NCBI GenBank assembly: GCA_902799555.1
Contig: CADCBB010000013.1
Location: 1-50,742 of the forward strand
DNA from: an uncultured Bacteroidales bacterium
Lineage (GTDB): Bacteria > Bacteroidota > Bacteroidia > Bacteroidales > Paludibacteraceae
DNA length: 50,742 bases
Direction: 5' to 3'
Made by a program: the position numbers and the translations under genes. Of this stretch, positions 32,668 to 41,915 are shown in pieces (within the stretch, counting starts at the first letter, position 1; each line of letters starts with the position of its first letter). The notes beneath the pieces were generated by a model that saw only the letters and a program-made list of their open reading frames with translations, was not told the origin of the DNA and did no database searches.

Positions 32668-33887
32668 TAATCTTTTTTCCAAAATACTATGCCTTGTAGT
32701 TCGTCCGGCAAGTACTGTTGAGCAATCCAGTGTCCCGGATAGTCATGCGGGTACAAGTAGCCGTCCGCGTAGCCTAACTCTTTCATCAAGCTCGTCGGAG
32801 CGTTGCGTAAGTGCAACGGAACGGGTAGATTTCCGGTCTCTCTTACTTTTGCCAAGGCCTCGTCGATTGCCAGATAGGCAGAGTTATCTTTCTTACAAGT
32901 CGCCAAGTATATCGTCGTTTCTGCCAAAGGAATACGTCCTTCCGGCCAACCGATCTTATTCACTACATCAAAGCAGGTGTTGGCAAGTAACATCGCGTTC
33001 GGGTTCGCAAGCCCGATATCTTCGCTTGCCAATATCACCAACCGACGCGCAATGAATTTCGGGTCTTCGCCTCCTTCGATCATACGTGCCAACCAATAGA
33101 TCGCCGCTTGCGGATCACTGCCGCGTACCGACTTGATGAACGCCGAGATAATATCATAATGCATCTCACCGTCTTTGTCGTATGCCACAGGATTCTGCTG
33201 TAGTTGCTTGGTCACCGTCTCGTTGTCAATAACCTTGACACCACTGTTGCTTACCAGTTCGATGATATTGAGTAATTTACGCGCGTCTCCTCCGCTATAA
33301 CGGAGTAGGGCTTCGGTATCTTTAACTTGCAATCCAAGCGAATGGATATACGCATCTTGGGTCAGTACACGGTTGAGCAATTCGAGCAGGTCGCTCTTGT
33401 CCAAGGACTTGAGCACATACACCTGACAGCGACTCAGCAGCGGAGTAATAACCTCAAAGGATGGGTTCTCGGTCGTAGCACCTACCAATGTGATCGTACC
33501 TTCTTCTACGGCACCCAACAAGCTGTCCTGCTGACTCTTGCTGAAACGGTGGATCTCATCAATAAACAAGATCGGACTGCGACTATCGGCAGGAGCAAAG
33601 AGTCCGCTATTGAGACTCGCATTGCGTTTGGCTTTATCAATCACGTCCCGCACCTCCTTCACACCGCTTGTCACGGCACTCAAGGTGTAGAACGGACGTT
33701 GTAACTGGTGCGCAATGATACGTGCAAGAGTCGTCTTACCTACGCCCGGAGGACCCCACAGAATGAAGCTGGCAATGTTCCCGCTTTCAATCATCTGTCG
33801 CAGGATCGCTCCTTCACCTACCAGATGTTTCTGTCCTATGTATTCGTCCAAGGTCTTTGGACGCATGCGTTCTGCTAATGGCAACAT
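32667..33887 (-). CDS. rarA: Replication-associated recombination protein A
   Basis: 406 residues. RarA (MgsA) is a clamp-loader-like AAA+ ATPase acting at stalled forks. Evidence: the opening PLAERMRPKTLDEYIGQKHLVG, Walker A GPPGVGKTTLARI (about 44-56), Walker B ILFIDEIHRFSKSQQDSLL, sensor 1 LVGATTENPSFEV, the arginine finger in PLLSRCQVY, and the C-terminal tetramerisation region with HYDIISAFIKSVRGSDPQAAIYWLARM. Its 5' end overlaps recN by 13 bases, so two DNA-repair genes are coupled. Confidence 0.95.
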   Translation of the reverse strand: MLPLAERMRPKTLDEYIGQKHLVGEGAILRQMIESGNIASFILWGPPGVGKTTLARIIAHQLQRPFYTLSAVTSGVKEVRDVIDKAKRNASLNSGLFAPADSRSPILFIDEIHRFSKSQQDSLLGAVEEGTITLVGATTENPSFEVITPLLSRCQVYVLKSLDKSDLLELLNRVLTQDAYIHSLGLQVKDTEALLRYSGGDARKLLNIIELVSNSGVKVIDNETVTKQLQQNPVAYDKDGEMHYDIISAFIKSVRGSDPQAAIYWLARMIEGGEDPKFIARRLVILASEDIGLANPNAMLLANTCFDVVNKIGWPEGRIPLAETTIYLATCKKDNSAYLAIDEALAKVRETGNLPVPLHLRNAPTSLMKELGYADGYLYPHDYPGHWIAQQYLPDELQGIVFWKKD

Positions 33888-35452
33888 AGTAGTTCTTTGG
33901 CTGTTTTAAGTGCTGCTTCGGTGACGTTCTTGCCGCTTACCATCGAAGCAATCTCCGTGATGCGTTCTTCGTCATTCAGAAGACGTATATGGGTCTCGGT
34001 ACGTTTGTCCGTGTCGGCTTTATAAACCTTGTAATGGTGCGTACCTTTGGCGGCTATCTGCGGCAAATGCGTAATGGCGATGATCTGTCTGTGCCCCGCC
34101 ATCTCGTTCATGATAGCAGCCATTTGTGTAGCAATATCTCCGCTGACACCGGTATCTATCTCATCAAAGATGATAGTCGGTAGCCCTTTAGTGCTGGCGA
34201 TTAAGGCTTTTACGCAAAGCATTAATCGACTAATCTCACCGCCGGAGGCTACTTCACTCACGTTTCTCAGACTCTGGTTGAGGTTAGCGGCAAACAACAA
34301 CTGCACCTCGTCGCAGCCGGTTGGCGTAAAGTCTTCCGTCGGAGTGATTGGGATCTCCACTTTTGCATGTGCTACGCCCAAGCGCGTGAGACCGCTAATG
34401 AGCATCTCGCATATATGTGGGATAATGTTCTTACGACTCTCCGTAAGGGCTTTGGCAGACTTGGTCAAAGTTGCGCGTTGGGTACCAACCTCCTTCTGTG
34501 CCTTAGCGATATCAAAGTCAAATGAGTCCAAACGGTTCACTTGTTCCGCCAACTCATCCCGCATCGCAATCAATTCTTCGATCGTTTCGGCACTAAACTT
34601 ACGTTTCAGTTCTTCCAACGCTCCTATACGCTCTTCTACCCATTCCAAGCGTTGCGGATCCATCTCCACGCGGTTTGCCATGCGTTCCGCTTCCTCGGCT
34701 ATGTCCTGCAACTCGATCCGCGCACTCTCGATACGTTCTTGCAACTCCGGTGCGGCATCGTCCAGCCGGCATGCCCGCAAGGCTTCGATAGCGCTACCTT
34801 GCTCGCCGTTTAAGGCGGCGACTGCGATCTCCAAAGCCGTACGGATCTCCTCCGCATGACTCAAGCGGTACTGCTCTTGCTCCAACTCTTCCAACTCTCC
34901 TTCCTGCAGGTTCGCTTCGTCCAATAGTTGATAACGATACTGGATATAGTCGGCGTCCTGTTGACTTTTCTTAGCCAAAGCCTGTAACTTATGCAAGGCC
35001 TCCAAGGCTGCGATATAAGCGGTATAGTCGGTGCTGTATTGGTCTTTCAACGCTTCGTTCTGAGCGACCGCATCAATGACCTCCAACTGAAAATCCGCAT
35101 TCTCGATGAGTAGGTTTGCATGTTGCGAATGAATATCAATGAGTCGGTTTGCCAGCACTTTCAGTTCTTGCAGCGTCACCACACTGTCGTCCACGAACGA
35201 ACGACTCTTCCCGTTGGCGTATAGTTCCCGACGAATGATATAATCTGAGAACTCCGCCTCGATGATACATTTGTCTTCGCCGTCCGTGATGGCTTTGCTG
35301 TCTGCACGAGCGCCCAGTACCAAAGCTAACGCTCCTAAGATAATGGTCTTACCCGAACCCGTCTCACCGGTCATGACCGAGAAACCGTCCGCAAAATCCA
35401 TGTCCAGATGACTGATCAGCGCGTAATTCTGTATATGTAAATGCTTAAGCAT
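33875..35452 (-). CDS. recN: DNA repair protein RecN
   Basis: 525 residues. RecN is an SMC-like ATPase that helps repair double-strand breaks. The N-terminus MLKHLHIQNYALISHLDMDF and Walker A GETGSGKTIILGAL (about 30-43) are typical. A long central coiled coil (about 150-350) follows, then the signature VASGGEISRLMLCVKAL, Walker B PTIIFDEIDTGVSGD and ITHLPQIAAKGTHHYKVYK. It is slightly shorter than the E. coli protein, as is common. The gene order recN then DUF4835 (PorD) recurs in Bacteroidota; here the recN start and the porD stop share one base (35452). Confidence 0.95.
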   Translation of the reverse strand: MLKHLHIQNYALISHLDMDFADGFSVMTGETGSGKTIILGALALVLGARADSKAITDGEDKCIIEAEFSDYIIRRELYANGKSRSFVDDSVVTLQELKVLANRLIDIHSQHANLLIENADFQLEVIDAVAQNEALKDQYSTDYTAYIAALEALHKLQALAKKSQQDADYIQYRYQLLDEANLQEGELEELEQEQYRLSHAEEIRTALEIAVAALNGEQGSAIEALRACRLDDAAPELQERIESARIELQDIAEEAERMANRVEMDPQRLEWVEERIGALEELKRKFSAETIEELIAMRDELAEQVNRLDSFDFDIAKAQKEVGTQRATLTKSAKALTESRKNIIPHICEMLISGLTRLGVAHAKVEIPITPTEDFTPTGCDEVQLLFAANLNQSLRNVSEVASGGEISRLMLCVKALIASTKGLPTIIFDEIDTGVSGDIATQMAAIMNEMAGHRQIIAITHLPQIAAKGTHHYKVYKADTDKRTETHIRLLNDEERITEIASMVSGKNVTEAALKTAKELLCCH

Positions 35453-36357
35453 TAGTTGTTAATTTGATCGTATGTGGTTGATCTCGTCGGATCGATGTCC
35501 GTCAAGATCTCATAAACCGTTTTCTTCTCTTTGTCCGTTCCCTTACGGAAGATATCTACCAGTTCTTGCGATTTGGCGTCCAGGAAGGTATTGATGACAT
35601 ATGTTGCAGGACGGGCACGGTAGGCTTCTTTCAAAACCGGCATGCCTTCCGCGATACGGGCTCTACCGTTTGTTACATTAGCGCTCATCTCGTCCAGCCC
35701 CAGACGATGATACTCGTAGTAATAGTTGCGGTATTTCTTGAAGGACTCGTCTAATAGATTGCTGATCAACGCATAACGGTTTCGGTTACTGTCAAAAGCC
35801 AACCATCCTTTTTGTTCAGACTGATCCATGCTGGCACTCTGACATACATTGACGATCTCCGAACAAGCCTCAAAGAAAGGCGTACCGCCCAAGCGCTGAA
35901 AACTGTCTTGATCGTGACCGATGATAAGGTAACAGTAATACGCCAACATCGCCGTCAGGTTCGTGGTGAAGGTGTTTTGTTGCCACTCGATACGGTCAAA
36001 CTCCTGGTAGGTGAAGTTAAAACTCTTATCCACAAAGTTCAACAGCGGCGTAGAGTAGGTCGTACCGTACACAGGACGACGACTCTGCAAGGTCATCTCG
36101 CATTTGTACATGTTGTCCGCTACCTCATTGACCACAATGAGCATGCTGCACTCGATCTTCTCGTGTTCGGCATAGGTCATGTTGGTCCATCGGTTTTGAC
36201 TGATATAGTCCTGAATACCGGCCTTCAGCGTCTCGAAGACCTGCTTGTTCGAACCTTCTATCTGATCGGAGTTGATGGTTACCGTACAGTTGATCTCTTG
36301 CGCACTCGCTATGCTTACGGCACACAGCATGCATGCTATGTAAAAATACTTTCTCAT
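35452..36357 (-). CDS. porD: DUF4835 protein, type IX secretion PorD-like
   Basis: 301 residues. Signal peptide MRKYFYIACMLCAVSIASAQ, then the DUF4835 pattern: EINCTVTINSDQIEGSNKQVFETLK, MLIVVNEVADNMYKCEMTLQSRRPVYGTTYSTPLLNF, FTYQEFDRIEWQ, MLAYYCYLIIGHDQDSF and GRARIAEGMPVLKEAY. The family is named PorD in some annotation schemes and counted as an accessory factor of the type IX secretion system, although its exact job is not known. Its position next to recN is the usual one. The PorE-like gene at 41916-43973 supports a T9SS in this organism. Confidence 0.85.
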   Translation of the reverse strand: MRKYFYIACMLCAVSIASAQEINCTVTINSDQIEGSNKQVFETLKAGIQDYISQNRWTNMTYAEHEKIECSMLIVVNEVADNMYKCEMTLQSRRPVYGTTYSTPLLNFVDKSFNFTYQEFDRIEWQQNTFTTNLTAMLAYYCYLIIGHDQDSFQRLGGTPFFEACSEIVNVCQSASMDQSEQKGWLAFDSNRNRYALISNLLDESFKKYRNYYYEYHRLGLDEMSANVTNGRARIAEGMPVLKEAYRARPATYVINTFLDAKSQELVDIFRKGTDKEKKTVYEILTDIDPTRSTTYDQINN

Positions 36358-37406
36358 TTGCTGATGGAAACGATATTTCCGGTTTTATCGCTAAAAATAA
36401 TCTTCGGCAGTTCGGCGCCGGTGAACATGCTCTTCGGAAGAGCCACGTCGATACCTAACTGCGCTACTTGTACGGTGCGGTCAGCCAGGCTGTGGTTTTT
36501 ATACAGCACACTTACCTGACAACTTCCAGGGATGTTATATTCAATCTGCGTCAACTCGTTCTCGCCTTTCTTCTTACCCTTTTTCTCCTCAACTACAGCA
36601 GGTTTGCGCGTCTGTTGTTTACAAAACATACGCACTTCAATCGTGTCTGCATCGATATTGTCACCGTTAGTGAATCCGTTCTCGTCGGAGAAGAAAAGCA
36701 GTTGTCCGTTGTTGGTCGGTTCAACACGAATGGTCTTATGCTCGCGGCGGGTCTTTTTCTCGCCCACGAATAACTGAATCAGGGCCTGCTCCTGGCGGTT
36801 CAACTCGTCCAGCACCAACTCCATCGCCTTTCCATCTGCCGGAGCATGTTCTACCTCACCGTTGATGAGGTACATGCGCGTCTCACGCAAATGGAAGATC
36901 TGCTTGGCTACTTCAAATGCCTGTGCCTCCGGAGTCGCAGCTTTCAGAACCTCTTCCGGATAGGGAGGAGCCTGAAGCGTTGCATCTTTGGGTTGCACCT
37001 TGCGATCCTTCTCATGGGAATTGAAAGGCGCTTTCTTCTCCAGCAGCGGTACGTTATAACCCGTCAACAGACCACGGTCGTTGATGGTAAGCAGCACCGG
37101 AAAACCCGCATCGGTCTTCACTTTATGCGGACGGGTATAGTCCGCCGAAGTCGCCGTACCGATCCGTACATCCTTAATTTCATAACGCGTGCTCGTCTCC
37201 TTCACCGCGTCATGGATATCCAACATGGACTCTGCATATTCCGCGAACTGACCGCGCACTTGCGTTTCGACCGTGTACGTGAAATCCAAAGTCACACTCG
37301 TCTTCGGACTGTAATACACCAGTGCCGATTCGTTCTCTTCCAATACCTGCGCACTCAGCGCAGCACTCATAATCGCTCCTAAGAGCAAAAAAACTATCTT
37401 TTTCAT
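36354..37406 (-). CDS. DUF4831 exported protein
   Basis: 350 residues from the ATG at 37406, which yields the signal peptide MKKIVFLLLGAIMSAALSAQ and an ATGA overlap with the aroE stop; in-frame upstream ATG codons would lie inside aroE and give no signal peptide. The mature part (LVYYSPKTSVTLDFTYTVETQ, YEIKDVRIGTATSADYTRPHKV, INDRGLLTGYN, FEVAKQIFHLRETRMYLINGEVEH) fits the DUF4831 family of Bacteroidota. Function is unknown. A Lys/Glu-rich insert (VVEEKKGKKKGENE) lies near residue 270. It overlaps porD by 4 bases, so both envelope proteins are translated together. Confidence 0.85.
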   Translation of the reverse strand: MKKIVFLLLGAIMSAALSAQVLEENESALVYYSPKTSVTLDFTYTVETQVRGQFAEYAESMLDIHDAVKETSTRYEIKDVRIGTATSADYTRPHKVKTDAGFPVLLTINDRGLLTGYNVPLLEKKAPFNSHEKDRKVQPKDATLQAPPYPEEVLKAATPEAQAFEVAKQIFHLRETRMYLINGEVEHAPADGKAMELVLDELNRQEQALIQLFVGEKKTRREHKTIRVEPTNNGQLLFFSDENGFTNGDNIDADTIEVRMFCKQQTRKPAVVEEKKGKKKGENELTQIEYNIPGSCQVSVLYKNHSLADRTVQVAQLGIDVALPKSMFTGAELPKIIFSDKTGNIVSISK

Positions 37407-38119
37407 ATATTCCAAATTTTCCATGCAGCTTTCGCTTGACCGTATAACATCTCTATACCATTTTGTGTTTTGGCTCCTTGTGCGCGTCCTTTGCGCAGGA
37501 AGACCGTTTCTTCGGGGTTGTAGATACAATCAAACAACAAATGTTGTGCCGAAATCAGTTCGTAGGGTATCGGCGGATAACTCTCCGTGTCCGGCACCAT
37601 GCCTAAAGGCGTACAATTGACAATAATCGTGTGCTCCGCCATCAAGCCCTCCGTCAAGTCGCTATAACCGATCATTCCGTCTTTCGGCGTTCGGCTGACC
37701 AGAGTAGTGGCTATGCCTAATTGCTTGAGTCCATAACAAACCGCTTTCGAGGCACCGCCGGTACCGAGCACCAATGCTTTCCTGTCAGAGTCTCGCAACA
37801 AAGGTTTGATCGACTCCATAAATCCGATACAGTCGGTGTTATAGCCCACGCGCTTATGCACCACGTTCACTGCGCCTACTGCTTCGGCTGTCTCATCCAA
37901 CCGATCCAGATACGGAATGATCGTCTGTTTATACGGCATCGTCACATTCATCCCGTCCAAACGATGGAATAAATCTTCAATCTTCAATCTCAAATCTTCC
38001 ATGTCGATAGGGTACAATGAGTACTCCGCCTCGATGCCTTCCTGCTCAAACTTCTCCGAGAAATACTTCGCGGAGAACGAGTGGTGTAATGGATAGCCTA
38101 TGATACCGTAGTGACGCAT
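37403..38119 (-). CDS. aroE: Shikimate dehydrogenase
   Basis: 238 residues. AroE reduces 3-dehydroshikimate to shikimate with NADPH in aromatic amino acid synthesis. Substrate motifs are GYPLHHSFSAKYF, the catalytic lysine in NVTMPYKQ and the aspartate in YNTDCIGF; the nucleotide loop is VLGTGGASKAV, and the C-terminal GIEMLYGQAKAAWKIW is typical. It is at the short end of the family, as in other Bacteroidales. Residues about 41-50 (DLRLKIEDLF) are encoded by four 7-bp units (37971-37998), replacing what is normally a variable helix. The start overlaps tilS by 22 bases. Confidence 0.94.
   Translation of the reverse strand: MRHYGIIGYPLHHSFSAKYFSEKFEQEGIEAEYSLYPIDMEDLRLKIEDLFHRLDGMNVTMPYKQTIIPYLDRLDETAEAVGAVNVVHKRVGYNTDCIGFMESIKPLLRDSDRKALVLGTGGASKAVCYGLKQLGIATTLVSRTPKDGMIGYSDLTEGLMAEHTIIVNCTPLGMVPDTESYPPIPYELISAQHLLFDCIYNPEETVFLRKGRAQGAKTQNGIEMLYGQAKAAWKIWNI
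37971..37998. repeat. Four 7-bp units inside aroE
   Basis: AAATCTT, CAATCTT, CAATCTC, AAATCTT on the + strand. The complement encodes LRLKIEDLF of AroE. The units are the same as in the intergenic array at 14626-14667. Confidence 0.85.
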
Positions 38120-38979
38120 AATTTTCCTTTTTTTATCTTTGCCTGATGGGTCTTGGAAGTAAAAACTTTCCCTCCTTCACCCTTCTCTAAGGCATCGTAT
38201 ATCTTCTCTATTTCTGCAAATCCGTACATGCGAAGTTCTTCATATAGCTTAACAACTCCTGCTTCGCGCGTGTTTTTGTCTCCCAATATATCTATATAGC
38301 CCTGCATATATTCTGCCGTTTGGGCGATGTGTTCGATCTCCGCTTTGGTGTACGTCCGCAGTTGTTCACGGATGGCATTGCGGGTGATAGAGGTGTCACT
38401 GTTCGTGCTGTCCGTCACCCAGTTTAGATGCCGTTTGTCCCGCAGATAATGCTCAATATAATCGCGGGTCGTGCAGAGTAGGGGACGAATGACAGGGACA
38501 CCCTCCAGCGCCATCGGGTTCGTGCTTTTCGGACGCATACCTGCCAAGCCTCGGATACCTGTTCCGCGTTTGAGGTTCAATAGTACTGTTTCCGCCTGAT
38601 CGTTCTGATGATGGGCTACGCAAATCGCTTGACAGTTATGTTGCTGTGCTACCTGTTCGAACCATGTGTACCGTAACTCCCGTGCTGCCACTTCGATACT
38701 CGCATTGTGTGTGTGCGCGTATGATAAGGTGTCAAAAGACGCTACTTCCAGCGGCACGTTCATCGTCGCGCATAGTTCCCGCACAAATGCTTCGTCGCGG
38801 TCACTCTCTGCGCCCCGCAGATGAAAGTTACAATGCGCGGCAACGCATCGATAGCCCGCCTGCAGCAGTACATCCAGCAACGATACGCTGTCCGCACCTC
38901 CGCTCACCGCGACCAACACCGGTTTCTCCTTCTCTAGCAACCTGTGTTTACGAATATATGTCGTAACACGCCTAAGCAC
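38098..38979 (-). CDS. tilS: tRNA(Ile)-lysidine synthase, short form
   Basis: 293 residues starting with GTG at 38979, overlapping the ettA stop. TilS converts the wobble cytidine of the AUA-reading tRNA(Ile) to lysidine. The PP-loop VLVAVSGGADSVSLLDVL (about 20-37) and the family segments HCNFHLRGAESDRDEAFVRELC, AARELRYTWFEQ, CVAHHQNDQAETVLLNLKRGTGIRGLAGM and TDSTNSDTSITRN are all present. Many TilS proteins have about 430 residues with large C-terminal tRNA-binding domains; here most of that part is missing and only a short Lys-rich tail (KVFTSKTHQAKIKKGKL) remains. The size is close to the compact TilS of Aquifex, so it is probably functional. Confidence 0.92.
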   Translation of the reverse strand: MLRRVTTYIRKHRLLEKEKPVLVAVSGGADSVSLLDVLLQAGYRCVAAHCNFHLRGAESDRDEAFVRELCATMNVPLEVASFDTLSYAHTHNASIEVAARELRYTWFEQVAQQHNCQAICVAHHQNDQAETVLLNLKRGTGIRGLAGMRPKSTNPMALEGVPVIRPLLCTTRDYIEHYLRDKRHLNWVTDSTNSDTSITRNAIREQLRTYTKAEIEHIAQTAEYMQGYIDILGDKNTREAGVVKLYEELRMYGFAEIEKIYDALEKGEGGKVFTSKTHQAKIKKGKLCVTTVS

Positions 38980-40648
38980 CTAAACCTCTATATTTAACGC
39001 GTTTGGGTTGACATGCTTCTTCGCCCAACCGCATTTTTTTATTCTCTTCGTATTCCGAGTAACTGCCTTCGAACCAGAACACTTTTCCGTCGCCTTCATA
39101 TGCGAGGATATGCGTGCAGATACGGTTGAGGAACCAACGGTCATGCGAGATCACTACGGCGCAACCGGCGAAGTTCTCCAGACCTTCCTCCAAGGCACGT
39201 AAGGTATTCACATCGATATCGTTGGTAGGCTCGTCCAGCAGTAACACGTTCGCTTCGGATTTGAGGGTCAGCGCCAAGTGCAGACGATTTCGTTCACCAC
39301 CGGACAGTACACCGCATTTTTTTTCTTGGTCTGCGCCTGTGAAATTGAAGCGACTCAAATACGCACGTGCGTTGATCTCACGACCTGCCACACGGATAAA
39401 CTCCGTACCGCCGCTGATCTGCTCAAACACACTCTTATTTGGATCGATGTCCGTATGTTGCTGATCCACATAGCCGATCTTCACGGTCTCACCCACACTG
39501 AACGTTCCCTTATCGGCTTTCTCGGTACCGATGATCATTCTAAAGAGCGTTGTTTTACCGGCGCCATTCGGACCGATCACACCGACGATGCCGTTGGGCG
39601 GTAACATAAAGTTCAGGTCCTCGAACAAGAGACGGTCCCCAAAGGACTTGGCAACGCCCTCAGCGTTGATGACCTTATTGCCCAAACGCGGACCGTTCGG
39701 GATGAAGATTTCGAGTTTCTCTTCGCGCTCCTTTTGTTCCTCATTCAACATGCGGTCGTACGACTCCAAACGCGCTTTCTGCTTTGCGTGACGGGCTTTG
39801 GGTGCCATACGGATCCATTCTAACTCACGCTCCAAGGTCTTGCGACGCTTAGATGCCTGTTTTTCTTCCTGCGCCATGCGGTTCGTTTTCTGCTCCAACC
39901 AAGAGGAGTAGTTGCCCTTCCATGGAATACCTTCTCCTCGGTCGAGTTCCAGGATCCAACCGGCTACATTATCGAGGAAGTAACGGTCGTGGGTGATACA
40001 GATCACCGTTCCTGCATATTGTTGCAGGTGCTGCTCCAACCAGTCGATACTCTCCGCGTCCAAGTGGTTCGTAGGCTCGTCTAACAACAATACGTCCGGT
40101 TGTTGCAACAACAGACGGCAAAGAGCTACTCGACGACGTTCACCTCCCGAAAGGGTAGTGACGTTTGCATCATCGGGCGGACAACGGAGCGCGTCCATCG
40201 CGCGATCGAGTTTCTGATCGATATTCCATGCGTCGGCTGCGTCGAGTTTGTCTTGCAATTCAGCCTGACGAGCCAATAACTTATCGAAATCGGCATCGGG
40301 CTCTGCAAAGGCCATATTGATCTCGTCGTACTCTTTGAGCATATCCATGATCGGCTGCACACCTTCCTGCACCACTTCCCGAACGGTCTTGTTCGGGTCC
40401 AGTTTCGGGTCTTGTTCGAGATAGCCCACGCTATAACCGGGGCTCCAAACGACTTCGCCCTGGTACTCTTTTTCGATACCGGCGATGATCTTTAAGAGGG
40501 TTGATTTACCGACACCGTTAAGACCGATGATACCGATCTTAGCACCATAGAAAAAACTCAGGTAGATATTCTTCAATACCTGTTTTTGGGGACCGAAACT
40601 CTTGTTCAGTCCTACCATCGAAAAAATAATCTTCTTATCGTCTGCCAT
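38972..40648 (-). CDS. ettA: Energy-dependent translational throttle protein EttA (ABC-F)
   Basis: 558 residues from the ATG at 40648 ([19 protein letters not shown]); earlier in-frame ATGs would lie deep in folA. EttA is a ribosome-binding ABC-F ATPase that controls entry into elongation according to energy status. Two ABC domains are complete: Walker A GLNGVGKST and GPNGAGKTT, signatures LSGGERRRVALCRLLL and LSGGERNRLHLALTL, and Walker B LLLDEPTNHLD and LLLDEPTNDID. The linker (KRRKTLERELEWIRMAPKARHAKQKARL) is the P-site tRNA interaction motif and has the EttA sequence. The 5' end overlaps folA by 14 bases and the 3' end overlaps tilS by 8. Confidence 0.93.
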   Translation of the reverse strand: MADDKKIIFSMVGLNKSFGPQKQVLKNIYLSFFYGAKIGIIGLNGVGKSTLLKIIAGIEKEYQGEVVWSPGYSVGYLEQDPKLDPNKTVREVVQEGVQPIMDMLKEYDEINMAFAEPDADFDKLLARQAELQDKLDAADAWNIDQKLDRAMDALRCPPDDANVTTLSGGERRRVALCRLLLQQPDVLLLDEPTNHLDAESIDWLEQHLQQYAGTVICITHDRYFLDNVAGWILELDRGEGIPWKGNYSSWLEQKTNRMAQEEKQASKRRKTLERELEWIRMAPKARHAKQKARLESYDRMLNEEQKEREEKLEIFIPNGPRLGNKVINAEGVAKSFGDRLLFEDLNFMLPPNGIVGVIGPNGAGKTTLFRMIIGTEKADKGTFSVGETVKIGYVDQQHTDIDPNKSVFEQISGGTEFIRVAGREINARAYLSRFNFTGADQEKKCGVLSGGERNRLHLALTLKSEANVLLLDEPTNDIDVNTLRALEEGLENFAGCAVVISHDRWFLNRICTHILAYEGDGKVFWFEGSYSEYEENKKMRLGEEACQPKRVKYRGLGA

Positions 40649-41123
40649 ATTCTGCAAAGGTATAATCGTAAGGGTTATTCTCGTCTGCGCTGTGTCGCTC
40701 TGCGCTGAGTTGTTTCCACACTTTCGGATCGATCTCCGGGAAGAAGGTATCGGCATCGGGCCAAGAATGATGGATATGCGTGATATATAACTTATCCGCC
40801 CGTTCCATCATCTGGCGATACACCATACCTCCGCCAATAACGAAGGCTTCTTCATCGGGATTCACTTGAGCGACCATCTCATCCAAGGAATAAACGGTCT
40901 CTGCGCCCTCAAAAGTCTTGCCTTTTACATCGGTCAGCACAATATTCCGCCGATTCGGCAGCGGGTGTTTTGGTAAGGATAGGAACGTTCGCTCGCCCAT
41001 CATGACGGTATGCCCGCTTGTGATCGTCTTGAAATGCTTCAAGTCCGCCGGCATGTGACACAGCAGGTCACCTTTCTTACCGATCGCATAGTTCTCTGCG
41101 ACCGCAACTATAATCGAAATCAT
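40635..41123 (-). CDS. folA: Dihydrofolate reductase
   Basis: 162 residues. It reduces dihydrofolate with NADPH to regenerate tetrahydrofolate used by ThyA. Typical features: [32 protein letters not shown] at the N-terminus (with an Asp in PADLKHF in the substrate site), [37 protein letters not shown] and [20 protein letters not shown]. It directly follows thyA with a 4-base overlap (41120-41123), which puts the enzyme that produces dihydrofolate and the one that recycles it in one translational unit. Confidence 0.95.
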   Translation of the reverse strand: MISIIVAVAENYAIGKKGDLLCHMPADLKHFKTITSGHTVMMGERTFLSLPKHPLPNRRNIVLTDVKGKTFEGAETVYSLDEMVAQVNPDEEAFVIGGGMVYRQMMERADKLYITHIHHSWPDADTFFPEIDPKVWKQLSAERHSADENNPYDYTFAEYGRR

Positions 41124-41914
41124 ACGCTTACAACACCTGCGATATGAGGGTGAGGATCATAGCCTTCCAGCGTGAAATCTTCAAATTGGAAGCTAAAGAG
41201 ATCCTTCACCTCGGGGTTAATAATCATCTTTGGCAGCGGTCTTGGCTCACGGGTCAACTGCAGTTTCACCTGCTCCAAATGGTTTAGGTAGATATGTGCG
41301 TCACCGAGTGTGTGTACGAAATCACCGCATTGCAAGCCCGTCACCTGTGCCATCATCTGCAGGAGTAGGGCATAAGATGCGATATTAAACGGTACGCCCA
41401 AGAAGATATCGGCACTCCGCTGATAGAGCTGCAGACTCAGCTTACCGTCTGCTACATAGAACTGGAACAGACAATGACAGGGCGGCAACGCCATCTTCTC
41501 CACTTCCGCTACATTCCATGCACTCACCATCAAGCGTCGGCTGTCAGGATTATTCTTGATCTGCTCAACGAGATTCTTGATCTGGTCGATATGACCGCCG
41601 TTATAGTCCGGCCAAGAACGCCATTGATGCCCATAGACGGGACCCAACTCTCCGTTCTCGTCTGCCCATTCGTTCCAGATACGAACGCCATGATCTTGCA
41701 GGTATTTCACGTTCGTGTCGCCCTGTAAGAACCACAACAATTCATAGATGATGGACTTGAGGTGCAGCTTCTTCGTGGTCAGGAGCGGAAAACCGTCCTC
41801 CATCTTAAACCGCATCTGGTGACCGAAAACCGACATAGTTCCCGTGCCTGTCCGGTCATGTTTGACGGTGCCTTCTTCCAGCACACGCTTGCATAAATCC
41901 AAATATTGTTGCAT
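41120..41914 (-). CDS. thyA: Thymidylate synthase
   Basis: 264 residues, exactly the usual length. ThyA methylates dUMP to dTMP with methylenetetrahydrofolate. Motifs: [60 protein letters not shown], the catalytic cysteine in [35 protein letters not shown] and [11 protein letters not shown]. It follows the PorE-like gene by one base and overlaps folA by 4 bases. Confidence 0.96.
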   Translation of the reverse strand: MQQYLDLCKRVLEEGTVKHDRTGTGTMSVFGHQMRFKMEDGFPLLTTKKLHLKSIIYELLWFLQGDTNVKYLQDHGVRIWNEWADENGELGPVYGHQWRSWPDYNGGHIDQIKNLVEQIKNNPDSRRLMVSAWNVAEVEKMALPPCHCLFQFYVADGKLSLQLYQRSADIFLGVPFNIASYALLLQMMAQVTGLQCGDFVHTLGDAHIYLNHLEQVKLQLTREPRPLPKMIINPEVKDLFSFQFEDFTLEGYDPHPHIAGVVSV

Positions 41915-41915
41915 G

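Noticed and set aside
37407-37529. N-terminal extension of the DUF4831 protein by 41 residues
   Set aside because: It runs back through the end of aroE and would bury the signal peptide; the ATG at 37406 forms an ATGA junction with aroE and begins the signal peptide.
40684-40707. Possible heptamer array at the end of folA
   Set aside because: The repeated TCTGCGCTG has a 15-bp period, not 7 or 14, so it does not belong to the heptamer family.
40649-40756. N-terminal extension of EttA by 36 residues
   Set aside because: It lies inside folA and has no resemblance to ABC-F N-termini; [11 protein letters not shown] is the expected start.
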